Assembly: GCA_002340305.1 (NCBI GenBank) | Contig: DDLU01000232.1 | Span: 1-19,982 of the forward strand | Origin: Desulfovibrio sp. UBA2564 | GTDB lineage: Bacteria; Desulfobacterota; Desulfovibrionia; Desulfovibrionales; Desulfovibrionaceae | Length of the DNA stretch: 19,982 bases | Direction: 5' to 3' | In this document: in pieces, positions 1-7,878 of the stretch | Numbering within the stretch: the first letter of the stretch is position 1 | Layout: each line of letters opens with the position of its first letter | Made by a program: the position numbers and the translations under genes | The notes under the pieces: generated by a model | The model's database searches: none | What the model was told of the DNA's origin: nothing | What the model saw: the letters and a program-made list of their open reading frames with translations, nothing else

Positions 1-4
1 GATT

Positions 5-74
5 CCAAAGGGGCTTAGCTCCTTTGGCCGCCGGAGGCGAAATCAAATTATCAAAAGCGCGTAGCGCATCAAAA
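5..74. repeat. Bipartite intergenic palindromic repeat (REP-like), left end
   Basis: Three dyads in a row lie just downstream of the DUF456 gene. Bases 5-14 pair with 18-27 (CCAAAGGGGC / GCTCCTTTGG, one G-U pair, three-base loop). An imperfect GC-rich dyad follows at about 27-38 (GCCGCCGGAGGC). An AT spacer then leads to the core at 50-74, in which GCGC (57-60) and GCGC (64-67) are separated by GTA and flanked by ATCAAAA and ATCAAAA. A closely related core with the same architecture occurs at 19925-19951, at the other end of the window. The 5-27 hairpin could also act as a transcription terminator for the minus-strand operon, but it has no clear T-tract. Calling it a dispersed genomic family is inference from two copies plus a general memory of similar elements between Desulfovibrio genes. 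Confidence 0.6.
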
Positions 75-86
75 CTTCTTAATTCT

Positions 87-590
87 TTAAGCAGGCCAGA
101 TTTTGGGAATACTCATGGCAAACATCCAGACACCGAGACTGATCTTGATAGCCATGCCGAATGCTTTACCCCAGAAGGCACCCCAAGCAGAATGCCTGGC
201 CTCATCAAAGGTTCTACCATGGGTCAGCTCAAGTGCGAAACAGCCGCCGAATGAGCCGAGCAGTGCACCAGGTAGGGCACCGAGTCCGAAAAAAAATGGT
301 GCGCCTAGGATTGCGCCGCCGATGGCACCGATGAACGCGCCGATATTGCCGCGTCCGGTAGCACCGTACTTCTTGCCGCCAAAATACTGGGCCACGAACT
401 CAAGGATTTCGCCGATCAGAGCGATAACCCCAAGAATTATGATAAAATTCCAGGTCATTGTTTCGGGCTGGTAGAACTTCCACGTGGCAACAAGGGCCAG
501 AACAAGCCAGTTTGCCGGAAGCCCGAATACATGCAGTGCTAGAGAACACAGCATGAGCAGAATAACCAGAACAGCCAATGCGGTAATCAT
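87..590 (-). CDS. DUF456 family small integral membrane protein
   Basis: A 167-residue, very hydrophobic protein of unknown function. Two hydrophobic segments are visible near residues 3-35 and 48-68. They are followed by a glycine/alanine-rich region (about 80-120, with repeated GxxxG-like spacing such as GAFIGAIGGAILG) and a C-terminal hydrophobic stretch. The layout and the Gly-rich middle match the DUF456 family of bacterial membrane proteins, which has no established biochemical role. The start codon at 590 lies 3 bases after the ligase stop codon, and its GAGGAA ribosome-binding site overlaps the end of that gene. It is therefore very likely the last gene of the rpsF-dnaB operon and translationally coupled. 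Its position next to an acyl-CoA ligase does not reveal a function. The family call rests on composition and pattern, with no search behind it. Confidence 0.75.
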   Translation of the reverse strand: MITALAVLVILLMLCSLALHVFGLPANWLVLALVATWKFYQPETMTWNFIIILGVIALIGEILEFVAQYFGGKKYGATGRGNIGAFIGAIGGAILGAPFFFGLGALPGALLGSFGGCFALELTHGRTFDEARHSAWGAFWGKAFGMAIKISLGVWMFAMSIPKIWPA

Positions 591-593
591 TCT

Positions 594-1889
594 TTATTCC
601 TCATCCCTCAGGTCAACAACGCGTACAGCTTTACCTTCCGCTTTGGGAATGGAGTTATGCTGTACAAGTTCAACTCTGGGGGTGATCAGGATTTCATCAC
701 GCAGCATGCCGGCAATCTTTTTCTGGATGCCTTGCAAAGCGCGCATATCTTCGATGAAGAATTCTTCTTTGATCTCCACCTTGACTCTGATCTGTTCCAT
801 GAGGCCTTCTTTGATCAGCTCGATGATGTAGTTCTGACCAACTTCGGGGATGCTCATGATGATCTTTTCGATCTGCATAGGGTAGATGTTTACACCTTTA
901 AGGATGAGCATATCGTCGGCGCGGCCCATGATGCGGTCGATGCGGCGTGATGTACGTCCACATATACACTTACCGGGGATAAAGCGGGTCAGGTCGCGGG
1001 TACGGTAGCGGATGATGGGCATGCCCTCGCGAGTCAGGGTGGTCATAACCAGTTCGCCGACGTCGCCTTCAGCAACGTGCTCGCCTGTTTCGGGGTTGAT
1101 GATCTCAGCTATGTAGGCATCTTCCCAGACGTGCATACCCGCCTGCTCGGTACATTCGAAAGCAACACCCGGACCGTTCATTTCAGAAAGGCCATAAGAG
1201 TTGTATGCTTTGATACACATGAGTTCTTCAATCTTACGGCGGGTATGTTCGGTATGCGGCTCAGCACCGATGAGAGCTACTTTCCAAGGCATTTCTGCGG
1301 GATCGAAACCTTCATCGCGTACTTTTTGCGCAAAATACAATGCGAATGACGGGATGATATGCAGTGCGCTAACATTGAAGTCACGGATCAGTTTAATCTG
1401 GCGTTTTGTGTTTCCGGCACCTGCAGGAACGGTCAGACAGCCGAGTCGTTCAGAGCCGTAATGGATACCGAGACCACCGGTGAACAGGCCGTATCCTGAC
1501 ATGTTCTGAAGTACATCAGACTTGCGCACGCCGACAGCGTACATGGAACGGGCCATGAGGTCTGCCCAGGTATCCAGGTCTTTCTGGGTGTAGAGAACAG
1601 CGGTAGGTGTTCCGGTAGTACCGGAGGAAGCGTGCAGACGTACAAAATTATCCAGCGACTGAGTCAGCAATCCGTAAGGGTACTGAGAGCGCAGGTCATC
1701 TTTGGTAGTAAAAGGCAGCTTTGTAATGTCGTCAGCAGTTTTGACGATAGATGGATCGATGCTGTTTTTCTTAAAAACTTCACTATAATACGGAGAATTT
1801 GCAGCCAGCTCAATGGTTTTCTTCAGTCTTTGAACTTGGAGTTCTTCCAGTTTTCCCCTCTCAAGGGTTTCGGCCTCATGAAAATACAT
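594..1889 (-). CDS. Phenylacetate-CoA ligase family protein (AMP-forming)
   Basis: A 431-residue acyl-adenylate-forming enzyme of the PaaK type. It should activate an aryl-acetate or related carboxylate with ATP and CoA to give acyl-CoA, AMP and pyrophosphate in the cytoplasm. The adenylate phosphate-binding loop SSGTTGTPT lies at residues 88-96. A YGLSEMNGPG motif, an aromatic-rich YRTRDLTR motif, and a GRADDMLILKGVNIYP motif leading into the small C-terminal lid domain follow in the usual order. Length fits PaaK (about 430-440). The start has a GGAG site 8 bases upstream. It sits 52 bases behind dnaB and 3 before the DUF456 gene with no visible terminator, so it probably shares the rpsF operon. 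No other phenylacetate-pathway or indolepyruvate oxidoreductase gene is in the window, so the true substrate is open. Confidence 0.88.
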   Translation of the reverse strand: MYFHEAETLERGKLEELQVQRLKKTIELAANSPYYSEVFKKNSIDPSIVKTADDITKLPFTTKDDLRSQYPYGLLTQSLDNFVRLHASSGTTGTPTAVLYTQKDLDTWADLMARSMYAVGVRKSDVLQNMSGYGLFTGGLGIHYGSERLGCLTVPAGAGNTKRQIKLIRDFNVSALHIIPSFALYFAQKVRDEGFDPAEMPWKVALIGAEPHTEHTRRKIEELMCIKAYNSYGLSEMNGPGVAFECTEQAGMHVWEDAYIAEIINPETGEHVAEGDVGELVMTTLTREGMPIIRYRTRDLTRFIPGKCICGRTSRRIDRIMGRADDMLILKGVNIYPMQIEKIIMSIPEVGQNYIIELIKEGLMEQIRVKVEIKEEFFIEDMRALQGIQKKIAGMLRDEILITPRVELVQHNSIPKAEGKAVRVVDLRDEE

Positions 1890-1941
1890 AATTTTCTCCG
1901 TGTAGTTTTTTTAAGTGCATCACGTCATAAATAATACCGGA

Positions 1942-3369
1942 TTATTCATCGCCGTATTCAGACGGATATGGTTCGGCAGCAAGGTTCTCAAAGGCGGTAT
2001 ACGGGCCGAGGAAGGCCAGTTCGCAGATACCTGTCGGACCGTTACGCTGTTTACCGATGATAACTTCAGCTGTATTGGTCAGCGGTTTATCTTCTTTCTT
2101 ATTGTAGAAGTCTTCGCGATAGAGAAAGAGAATAATATCAGCATCCTGTTCAATAGCACCGGACTCACGCAAGTCAGACATCATGGGGCGTTTGTCGGTA
2201 CGCTCTTCAACCTTACGGTTAAGCTGTGACAGGGCGATAACAGGTATATTCAGCTCTTTGGCAAGAGCTTTGAGAGTTCTTGAAATATCAGAAATTTCCT
2301 GTTCACGGGAATCTGTTCGTGCACTGGACCGCATCAGCTGGAGATAGTCAATCATGACCAGTCCGAGATTGTGTTGAGACTTTAGGCGTCTACAACGTGC
2401 ACGCAGTTCCATGGTAGAAATAGCGGGTGTATCATCAATGAAGATAGGAGCTTGTGTCAAGTCATCCGCTGCATCATATAACTTTGCCCAGTCCTCGTCG
2501 TCAAGTGAACCTGTTCTAAGACGGGAAAGGTCTACTTTACCGTGGCAGGCGAGCATACGGGTCATGAGCTGGCCCATAGCCATCTCAAGAGAAAATACGG
2601 CAGTGGTAACCCCGGAATGCAGAGCCGCACGCATGGCAACGTTCAGTGCGAACGCCGTTTTACCCATGGAAGGACGGCCCGCAATAATGATCAGGTCTGA
2701 GTTTTGAAGACCTGCGGTCATTTCATCAAACTTATGATAGGTGGTCGGGATACCGGTAATGAGTGAAGTCTGGTCAGCCCTTTGTTCAAGGTCCTGAAAA
2801 ACTTCAGTGATGATCGCCTTACTGCCCTTGATAGTAGTGTTCTTCTTAGAGTCAGTGATATCAAAGATAGACTGCTCAGAGTGGTCGAGAAGTTCTTTAA
2901 CGTTTTGAGTGTCAAAGCTCTCATTGATAATCGTGGCAGCAGCATCAATCAGGCTGCGCTGAATGGATTTTTCAGCTACAATTTCCGCGTGATGCAGGGC
3001 GTTTGCCGAGCTGATAACAGAGTTTGCCAGCTCGGCAAGATACACGGGACCACCCACAGTGTCGATCTTTTCAGCGGCAGTAAGGTATTCACTGACGGTA
3101 ATGAGGTCGATGGGGGCGTTACGCGTGTAGAGGGTCTCGAAGGCCCGAAAAATTTCCTGATGGGCAGGGGAGTAGAAGTCGTCAGATTTGACGATATCAA
3201 CGAGGTCGTTGAATATAGTGTTACTTAAGAAAACCCCGCCAAGAACAGCCTGTTCGGCTTCAAGGTTGTGCGGCGGGACTTTACGCAAAAGATCGGACGA
3301 AGCGTCGTTAGACGCTCCGCCCGAATTGTAGTCTGAGCCGGATTTACGCTTCTGTTGCTTCTTCTGCAT
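1942..3369 (-). CDS. dnaB: Replicative DNA helicase DnaB
   Basis: A 475-residue hexameric 5'-3' helicase that unwinds DNA at the replication fork and recruits primase. The N-terminal DnaB domain begins at about residue 28 (LRKVPPHNLEAEQAVLGG). The RecA-like C-terminal domain carries Walker A GRPSMGKT at residues 231-238, Walker B around 336-346 (GLVMIDYLQLM), and the helicase motifs SQLNRKVEER and SDLRESGAIEQDAD. No intein is seen. The ATG chosen lies 26 bases inside the end of rplI, giving a polar N-terminal extension of about 25 residues rich in Lys, Gln, Ser and Asn. It is the only in-frame ATG before the conserved domain and has only a weak GAAG site close by. A TTG at codon 28 or 29 is an alternative without an obvious ribosome-binding site. 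Co-transcription with rplI is typical of many bacteria. Confidence 0.97.
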   Translation of the reverse strand: MQKKQQKRKSGSDYNSGGASNDASSDLLRKVPPHNLEAEQAVLGGVFLSNTIFNDLVDIVKSDDFYSPAHQEIFRAFETLYTRNAPIDLITVSEYLTAAEKIDTVGGPVYLAELANSVISSANALHHAEIVAEKSIQRSLIDAAATIINESFDTQNVKELLDHSEQSIFDITDSKKNTTIKGSKAIITEVFQDLEQRADQTSLITGIPTTYHKFDEMTAGLQNSDLIIIAGRPSMGKTAFALNVAMRAALHSGVTTAVFSLEMAMGQLMTRMLACHGKVDLSRLRTGSLDDEDWAKLYDAADDLTQAPIFIDDTPAISTMELRARCRRLKSQHNLGLVMIDYLQLMRSSARTDSREQEISDISRTLKALAKELNIPVIALSQLNRKVEERTDKRPMMSDLRESGAIEQDADIILFLYREDFYNKKEDKPLTNTAEVIIGKQRNGPTGICELAFLGPYTAFENLAAEPYPSEYGDE

Positions 3370-3877
3370 CTTCAGCTACTTCGGTTTCAGCGGGAGCTTC
3401 AACCTCTTCAGCGGGCTCTTCTTCAACCGGTCCGCCAACTTTGGCTACAACCAGTTTAACTTCACCACGAACTTCGGGGTGGAGTTTAATTTCGATGTCG
3501 TACTCACCGAGAGAACGGATAGGATCGGACAGCAGGATTTTTCTGCGGTCAATGTCGAAATCCATTTCTGCAAGAGCGTCAGCGATGTTAACTGCGGTTA
3601 CGGAACCATACAGTTTGTCGCCTTCACCGACACGAACTTCAATGTTAACTTCAACTTCAGCCAGCTTGTCACGAAGACCTTCTGCCTGAGTACGGAGATT
3701 GTCAGCCATTTCCTGAAGCTTACGCTTTTCAAGCTCAAACTGCTTGAGGTTAGCTTCGGAAGCGGGCATAGCCAGTCCCTGAGGAATCAGGTAGTTGCGG
3801 CCATAACCAGCTTTAACGGTAACAATGTCACCAAGACTACCAAGAGCGTCTACATCGGCACGTAAAATAAGTTTCAT
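3344..3877 (-). CDS. rplI: 50S ribosomal protein L9, with long acidic C-terminal tail
   Basis: A large-subunit protein that binds 23S rRNA near the L1 stalk and helps maintain reading frame. The N-terminal signature (MKLILRADVDALGSLGDIV and GYGRNYLIPQGLAMPAS) is intact. It is followed by the long linking helix (about residues 40-75) and the C-terminal domain to about 149. The protein is 177 residues, against roughly 150 for most L9 proteins. The extra 27 residues (151-177) are almost only Glu, Ala, Val, Pro and Thr, with 12 Glu and 1 Asp, and look disordered. The gene starts 9 bases after rpsR with a GGGGG ribosome-binding site, and its last 26 bases overlap dnaB. Confidence 0.97.
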   Translation of the reverse strand: MKLILRADVDALGSLGDIVTVKAGYGRNYLIPQGLAMPASEANLKQFELEKRKLQEMADNLRTQAEGLRDKLAEVEVNIEVRVGEGDKLYGSVTAVNIADALAEMDFDIDRRKILLSDPIRSLGEYDIEIKLHPEVRGEVKLVVAKVGGPVEEEPAEEVEAPAETEVAEDAEEATEA

Positions 3878-3886
3878 GTGTTCCCC

Positions 3887-4147
3887 CTAGATGCTCTTTT
3901 TCTTAACATCGGTGCTGTGCACAGTTGTGTAGTGCATGAGAGCCATCTGTCTGGAACGCTTGATTTCAGTGGTCAGACGACGCTGGTGCTTTGCGCAGGT
4001 ACCGGTGATTCTGCGGGCAATGATTTTGCCACGCTCGGTTACGAAGTCCTTGAGAATGTCAGGACGTTTATAATCGAGGGGAAGGTTCTTATCCGCGCAG
4101 AAGCGGCAGAACTTTCTTTTGGGTGTGAATTTTCTTTTGAATGCCAT
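3887..4147 (-). CDS. rpsR: 30S ribosomal protein S18, zinc-binding form
   Basis: An 86-residue small-subunit protein that pairs with S6 on the platform of the 30S subunit. The core [15 protein letters not shown] and [14 protein letters not shown] is diagnostic. Cys14, Cys17, Cys51 and His54 form a C-x2-C ... C-x2-H set, so this is the zinc-coordinating (C+) type of S18 and not the cysteine-free form. Such duplicated forms are known in ribosomal proteins, and a zinc-independent paralogue elsewhere in the genome is possible but cannot be seen here. The start lies 2 bases after rpsF, with a GGAGG site inside the end of rpsF, so translation is probably coupled. Confidence 0.97.
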   Translation of the reverse strand: MAFKRKFTPKRKFCRFCADKNLPLDYKRPDILKDFVTERGKIIARRITGTCAKHQRRLTTEIKRSRQMALMHYTTVHSTDVKKKSI

Positions 4148-4149
4148 GA

Positions 4150-4461
4150 TTAAGCCTCCTCTGCCTTAGCGGTTTCATCAAGTTTAACAGTTACGAACTT
4201 GAAGATACCGTCGGTGATACGGATGTTGCGCTCAAGTTCAGCAACCAGCGGACCGGGTGCATCGAAAATGAGGCGGACATAGTATCCACGGGTCTGGTTC
4301 TGAACAGGGTAAGCCAGCTGGCGGGAACCCCAATCGTCGATCTCATCCATTTTACCGCCTTCGCGGTCGATAATTGCGATGAGTCCCTCAACGAGTTCTT
4401 TGCGGCTGTCGCTCGCAAGTTCGGGGCTCAAAAGCAAAAGTACTTCATACTTTCTGAGCAT
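4150..4461 (-). CDS. rpsF: 30S ribosomal protein S6
   Basis: A 103-residue small-subunit protein that binds S18 and the central domain of 16S rRNA. The start [14 protein letters not shown], the middle segment [13 protein letters not shown] and the segment [13 protein letters not shown] are typical of S6. The start has a strong AAGGAGGAG ribosome-binding site. It is the first gene of the operon rpsF-rpsR-rplI-dnaB-ligase-DUF456. A consensus -35 element lies about 80 bases upstream. In many bacteria the S6:S18 complex represses its own operon by binding the leader, and hairpins are visible in this leader, but I do not see the CCG-containing bulge expected of the described S6:S18 motif. Confidence 0.97.
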   Translation of the reverse strand: MLRKYEVLLLLSPELASDSRKELVEGLIAIIDREGGKMDEIDDWGSRQLAYPVQNQTRGYYVRLIFDAPGPLVAELERNIRITDGIFKFVTVKLDETAKAEEA

Positions 4462-4485
4462 ATTAACTCCTCCTTATGGTCTATG

Positions 4486-4505
4486 GCCCTTTCCTATATA
4501 AGGGC
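4486..4505 (-). promoter_or_regulatory. Hairpin in the rpsF operon leader
   Basis: On the minus strand GCCCTT (4505-4500) pairs with AAGGGC (4491-4486) around an eight-base loop, ending 24 bases before the rpsF start and shortly before its ribosome-binding site. It lies where an autoregulatory S6:S18 binding structure would be expected. The loop does not show the CCG triplet I would look for, so the functional reading is only inference. Confidence 0.4.
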
Positions 4506-4518
4506 AAGGCAAAAGGGA

Positions 4519-4547
4519 TGTTTATTCCCTTCACTCAGTCCTGTCAA
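4519..4547 (-). promoter_or_regulatory. Predicted sigma-70 promoter of the rpsF operon
   Basis: On the minus strand a perfect -35 TTGACA (4547-4542) is followed after 17 bases by TAAACA (4524-4519), a weak -10. A 6-bp inverted repeat (AAGGGA at 4531-4526 and TCCCTT at 4518-4513 on the minus strand) closely flanks the -10. The promoter lies between the fabI terminator and rpsF, as expected for the operon head. Confidence 0.5.
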
Positions 4548-4570
4548 GCAGGAAAAAGAATATATCTTAA

Positions 4571-4607
4571 AAATAAAAAAGCCGGAAGCAAATTTACTCC
4601 CGGCTTT
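4571..4607 (-). terminator. Intrinsic terminator of the hisD-purC-fabI operon
   Basis: On the minus strand AAAGCCGG (4607-4600) pairs with CCGGCTTT (4585-4578) around a 14-base loop and runs into TTTTTTATTTTTAAG. It lies 23 bases beyond the fabI stop codon and upstream of the rpsF promoter, insulating the two operons. Confidence 0.85.
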
Positions 4608-4630
4608 CAAGATTACAATCCGAATGGAAT

Positions 4631-5395
4631 TTAAATTCCGAGGATATTGTATCCGCAATCCACGAAGTGGGTTTCCCCGGTAACGCCTGCGGAAAGCTCG
4701 GATGCGTAGTAAACAGCTGTTTTACCAACATCTTCAGTGGTAACATTACGTTTGAGGGGGGCACGCTCTTCAATGTGGCGGAAGATGTCTTTGAAGCTGG
4801 AGATACCGGAAGCAGCGAGAGTCTTGATAGGACCTGCGCTGATGGCATTGATGCGTACTCCTTTTTCACCGAGATCAACGGCGAGATACCGAACACTGGC
4901 TTCGAGGGTCGCTTTAGCAACACCCATAACATTGTAGTTGGTGATAACCCTGCTTGCCCCGAGGTAGGTCATAGCCATGACGGAACCACCGGGCTTGATC
5001 ATGTCTTCATAAGCTTTGCTGAGAGCAACAAGAGAGTAAGCGGAAACATCCATTGCGAGGTGGAAGCCTTCGCGGGAAGTTTCGATGTAACGGTTCTTGA
5101 GGTCGTCACGGTTAGCGAAAGCTACGGAGTGGATGAGAATGTCAAATTCGCCCCAGTGTTTTTTTACTTCTTCAACAGAGGCTGCGATGCTTTCATCGCT
5201 CTGTACGTCACACTGGAAGGTGAATGCACCGCCCAGTTCTTCGTTGATAGGCTCAACGCGTTTTTTAATGGCATCGTTGACGAAGCTGAAAGCTACTTCA
5301 GCACCGTGTTCTTTAAACTGCTTGGCGATGCCGTAAGCAATGCTTTTTTTGTTAGCAACACCGAAAATCAGTGCTTTTTTACCTTTCAGAAGCAT
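4631..5395 (-). CDS. fabI: Enoyl-[acyl-carrier-protein] reductase FabI (NADH)
   Basis: A 254-residue short-chain dehydrogenase-fold enzyme that reduces trans-2-enoyl-ACP in the last step of each cycle of type II fatty-acid synthesis. The N-terminal FGVANKKSIAYGIA motif binds the nucleotide in the FabI manner. The catalytic pair is Tyr154 and Lys161 (Y-x6-K), preceded by the FabI tyrosine Tyr144 in MTYLG, and the substrate-loop motif INAISAGPIKTLAASGI follows. Length equals the family norm. The start is supported by an AAAAGGAG site. It is the last gene of the hisD-purC-fabI run, 37 bases after purC, and is followed by an intrinsic terminator. The link with histidine and purine genes is probably growth-rate coordination, with no shared pathway. 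Confidence 0.96.
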   Translation of the reverse strand: MLLKGKKALIFGVANKKSIAYGIAKQFKEHGAEVAFSFVNDAIKKRVEPINEELGGAFTFQCDVQSDESIAASVEEVKKHWGEFDILIHSVAFANRDDLKNRYIETSREGFHLAMDVSAYSLVALSKAYEDMIKPGGSVMAMTYLGASRVITNYNVMGVAKATLEASVRYLAVDLGEKGVRINAISAGPIKTLAASGISSFKDIFRHIEERAPLKRNVTTEDVGKTAVYYASELSAGVTGETHFVDCGYNILGI

Positions 5396-5432
5396 TGATA
5401 TCTCCTTTTTTATACTTGCTTTTCAGAAGCTA

Positions 5433-6332
5433 TTAAGCGTCAAGTTCGCTTTCAGTCAAGAGGGTGAAGGCTTCCATGTATTTATCGCGGGTTTTAGTTG
5501 CGATTTCTTCAGGTACTTCGGGAGCCGGAGGCTGTTTGTTGAACTTGATTTCAGTCAGCCAGTCACGCAGGAACTGTTTGTCAAAGCTGGGCTGGGATTT
5601 GCCTGCTTCGTAACCTTCAACAGGCCAGAAGCGTGAGGAATCCGGAGTCAGGACTTCATCAATGATGATCAGTTCACCATCATAGATACCGAATTCGAAT
5701 TTGGTGTCAGCGATGATGATTCCTTTTTCACGGGCGTAGTCACGACCACGTTTGTAAATGGAAAGGGTGGCTTCCTGAACTTTTTCGAAAAGTTCTTTGC
5801 CGAGCATTTCGGTGGCTTTTCCCACGGAAATGTTCTCATCATGTTCGCCCAATTCAGCCTTGGTGGAAGGGGTGAACAGGGGCTGTTCCAGCATTTCGGA
5901 TTCTTTAAGTCCTTCGGGCAGCTTGTGACCACAGACTTCACCGGTATTCTGGTAATCTTTCCAGCCGGAACCGGTGATGTAGCCGCGAACGATACATTCA
6001 ATAGGCAGCGGCTTGGCTTTTTTAACCAGTACGGAACGCCCTTCGAGTTGATCACGGTATTTGTGGAGAACCTCAGGGTAGTCATCCACTTTGGAAGCGA
6101 TCAGGTGGTTGGGAACGATATCCTTGAACATGTCCATCCAGAAGAGGGTGATCTGGTTCAGGATTTTCCCCTTATCATCGATGGGGTTGGGCATGATGAC
6201 ATCATAAGCTGAGATTCTGTCGGTGGTAACCAGCAGGAGCTTGTCATCATCCACTTCATATATATCGCGTACTTTACCGCGTGAAAGAAGTTTCAATTCT
6301 TTGATATCAGTTTCAACTACATGCTTGGACAT
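5433..6332 (-). CDS. purC: Phosphoribosylaminoimidazole-succinocarboxamide synthase (SAICAR synthetase), long form
   Basis: Joins CAIR and aspartate with ATP to make SAICAR in de novo purine synthesis. It has the opening [20 protein letters not shown] and the motif [17 protein letters not shown]. The central [20 protein letters not shown] and the late [16 protein letters not shown] also mark the family. At 299 residues it is the longer type (like yeast Ade1 and many proteobacteria), not the roughly 237-residue E. coli form. A GAGGA site about 8 bases upstream supports the start. It lies 43 bases after hisD and 37 before fabI, in one operon. There is no internal promoter I can support. Confidence 0.97.
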   Translation of the reverse strand: MSKHVVETDIKELKLLSRGKVRDIYEVDDDKLLLVTTDRISAYDVIMPNPIDDKGKILNQITLFWMDMFKDIVPNHLIASKVDDYPEVLHKYRDQLEGRSVLVKKAKPLPIECIVRGYITGSGWKDYQNTGEVCGHKLPEGLKESEMLEQPLFTPSTKAELGEHDENISVGKATEMLGKELFEKVQEATLSIYKRGRDYAREKGIIIADTKFEFGIYDGELIIIDEVLTPDSSRFWPVEGYEAGKSQPSFDKQFLRDWLTEIKFNKQPPAPEVPEEIATKTRDKYMEAFTLLTESELDA

Positions 6333-6375
6333 CCGCGCATCCTCTTAATTTTAAGAATTAATAGTTTCTCTCAGA

Positions 6376-7686
6376 CTAGTTATCTGCGAGGCGTGTTTCA
6401 ACGGAACGGGCGTGCGCTTCGAGACCTTCGAGGCGTGCCAGTCTAGCAATTTTACCGCCGTGGCGGTTAATGTAATTCTGATCAGTATAGATCAGACTTG
6501 TTTTTTTAGTAAATGTTTCCACTGAAAGTGCAGATGAAAATCTGGCAGTTCCGACAGTGGGCAGAACATGGTTAGGCCCTGCGAAGTAATCACCTACGGG
6601 TTCCGGGGTGAAGTGGCCCATAAAGATTGCGCCTGCGTGTTTAATCTGACCAAGGGTTGCCCAGGGCTCATCATAAGCAAGTTCAAGGTGTTCAGGAGCC
6701 ATGCGGTTTACGAAGTCAATTCCGGTTTCAAGGTCGGGAACCTTAACTATTGCGCCCCAATCTTCAAGAGATTTGAGAGCGATTTCACCACGGGGGAGCA
6801 GGTCGGCCTGCTTCTTGAGTTCGTATTTGACCTTAACGCCTAACTCATCATCCCATGTTACGAGAATGGAAGAAGCGAGCGGGTCGTGTTCAGCCTGCGA
6901 GAGCAGGTCAGCAGCGATCCATGCAGGATCCGAGTCGCCGTCAGCAAGGATGGCAACTTCACTGGGGCCTGCAATCATGTCGATACCGACTTCGCCGACA
7001 AGCTGGCCTTTTGCTGTAGCAACGAAGATATTACCCGGACCGGCGATGACATCACAAGGGGCGATGGTATCTGTTCCGTAAGCAAGGGCACCGATCGCCC
7101 AAGCTGAGCCGGATGCATAAATTTCATTGATACCCAATTCCTGCGCAGTGGCAAGGATGTATGGGTTCAGTGTGCCGTCCTTACGGGGAGGAGAGATCAC
7201 AGCGATTTCCTTAACTCCTGCAACCTGTGCGGGGACAGCATTCATAATCATGCTGGAGATGAGCGGTGTTTCGCCGCCCTGACCGCCGGGAACATACAGA
7301 CCGACACGGTCAACCGGACGTACCAACTGTCCGAGGATGGTTCCGTCTTCGCCGGTGGTCCACCAGGATTCTTCTACCTGCTTGCGATGGAAATTTTTAA
7401 TATTGCGGATTGCCTCTTCGATAATTTCGAGGTCATGTGATTCGATTTCAGCGTATGCAAGGCTGCGCTGGTCGCGGCTGACCTTGAGCATGGAATGTGT
7501 AAACCCGGGGCAGTCGAACTGCTTGGTGTAGTCAACGAGGGCTTGGTCGCCTCTGGTCTTCACCTTGGTGAGGATGTCTTTGACGATGGCATCTACTTTA
7601 CTGTCGGGGTTGACTCTGAGTTCGAGCCATTTCTTGATTTCCGGCCAGTCCTGCTGTCCGGAATAATTAATATCTCTGCAAGGCAT
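6376..7686 (-). CDS. hisD: Histidinol dehydrogenase
   Basis: Catalyses the two NAD-dependent oxidations that turn L-histidinol into L-histidine. The motif VGLYVPGGQGGETPLISSM, the nucleotide-binding CDVIAGPGNIFVATAKGQ and the DMIAGPSEVAILAD segment identify it. The usual zinc ligands are present: Gln and His in LLSQAEHDP, Asp in PVGDYFAGPNHVLPT, and a His near the C-terminus (LEAHARSVE). A longer reading from 7809 exists. I chose the ATG at 7686 because it has an AAGGA site 10 bases upstream and gives 436 residues, the family length, and because the longer start falls within the porin terminator. It heads the hisD-purC-fabI operon. A weak promoter candidate is TTGAAA (7775-7770) with GATACA (7751-7746). 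Confidence 0.96.
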   Translation of the reverse strand: MPCRDINYSGQQDWPEIKKWLELRVNPDSKVDAIVKDILTKVKTRGDQALVDYTKQFDCPGFTHSMLKVSRDQRSLAYAEIESHDLEIIEEAIRNIKNFHRKQVEESWWTTGEDGTILGQLVRPVDRVGLYVPGGQGGETPLISSMIMNAVPAQVAGVKEIAVISPPRKDGTLNPYILATAQELGINEIYASGSAWAIGALAYGTDTIAPCDVIAGPGNIFVATAKGQLVGEVGIDMIAGPSEVAILADGDSDPAWIAADLLSQAEHDPLASSILVTWDDELGVKVKYELKKQADLLPRGEIALKSLEDWGAIVKVPDLETGIDFVNRMAPEHLELAYDEPWATLGQIKHAGAIFMGHFTPEPVGDYFAGPNHVLPTVGTARFSSALSVETFTKKTSLIYTDQNYINRHGGKIARLARLEGLEAHARSVETRLADN

Positions 7687-7811
7687 AGAAGTGTCCTTAA
7701 GATGTGATTGGTGAGTATTGTTCTTACGAAGAGAAGTATTTCTGATGTATCTGTCCCTATCGTAATGTGTTTCAAAAGTCGAGAAGAATAGGACATCCGG
7801 GACAGGCAAAT

Positions 7812-7843
7812 AAAAAAGGGCCGGAAGTGTTCACTTCCGGCCC
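7812..7843 (-). terminator. Strong intrinsic terminator of the porin gene
   Basis: A perfect 12-bp inverted repeat (GGGCCGGAAGTG at 7818-7829 with its complement at 7832-7843), closed by a very short loop, is followed on the minus strand by six T. It lies 36 bases after the porin stop codon. It matches a highly expressed single-gene unit and separates it from hisD. Confidence 0.92.
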
Positions 7844-7878
7844 CCGGTGTCAAGGCTATGCTAAGATTCTAAGATTTC

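Noticed and set aside
24..254. A short plus-strand frame starting in the left repeat
   Set aside because: It runs out of the intergenic repeat into the antisense of the DUF456 gene and has no credible start or similarity.
4667..5398. A 243-residue plus-strand frame opposite fabI
   Set aside because: fabI on the minus strand has all catalytic motifs. The opposite frame is a by-product of codon usage and has no ribosome-binding site or domain.
7687..7809. Extended N-terminus of hisD starting at 7809
   Set aside because: The added 41 residues fall in the intergenic region and the porin terminator. The ATG at 7686 has a good ribosome-binding site and gives the family length.
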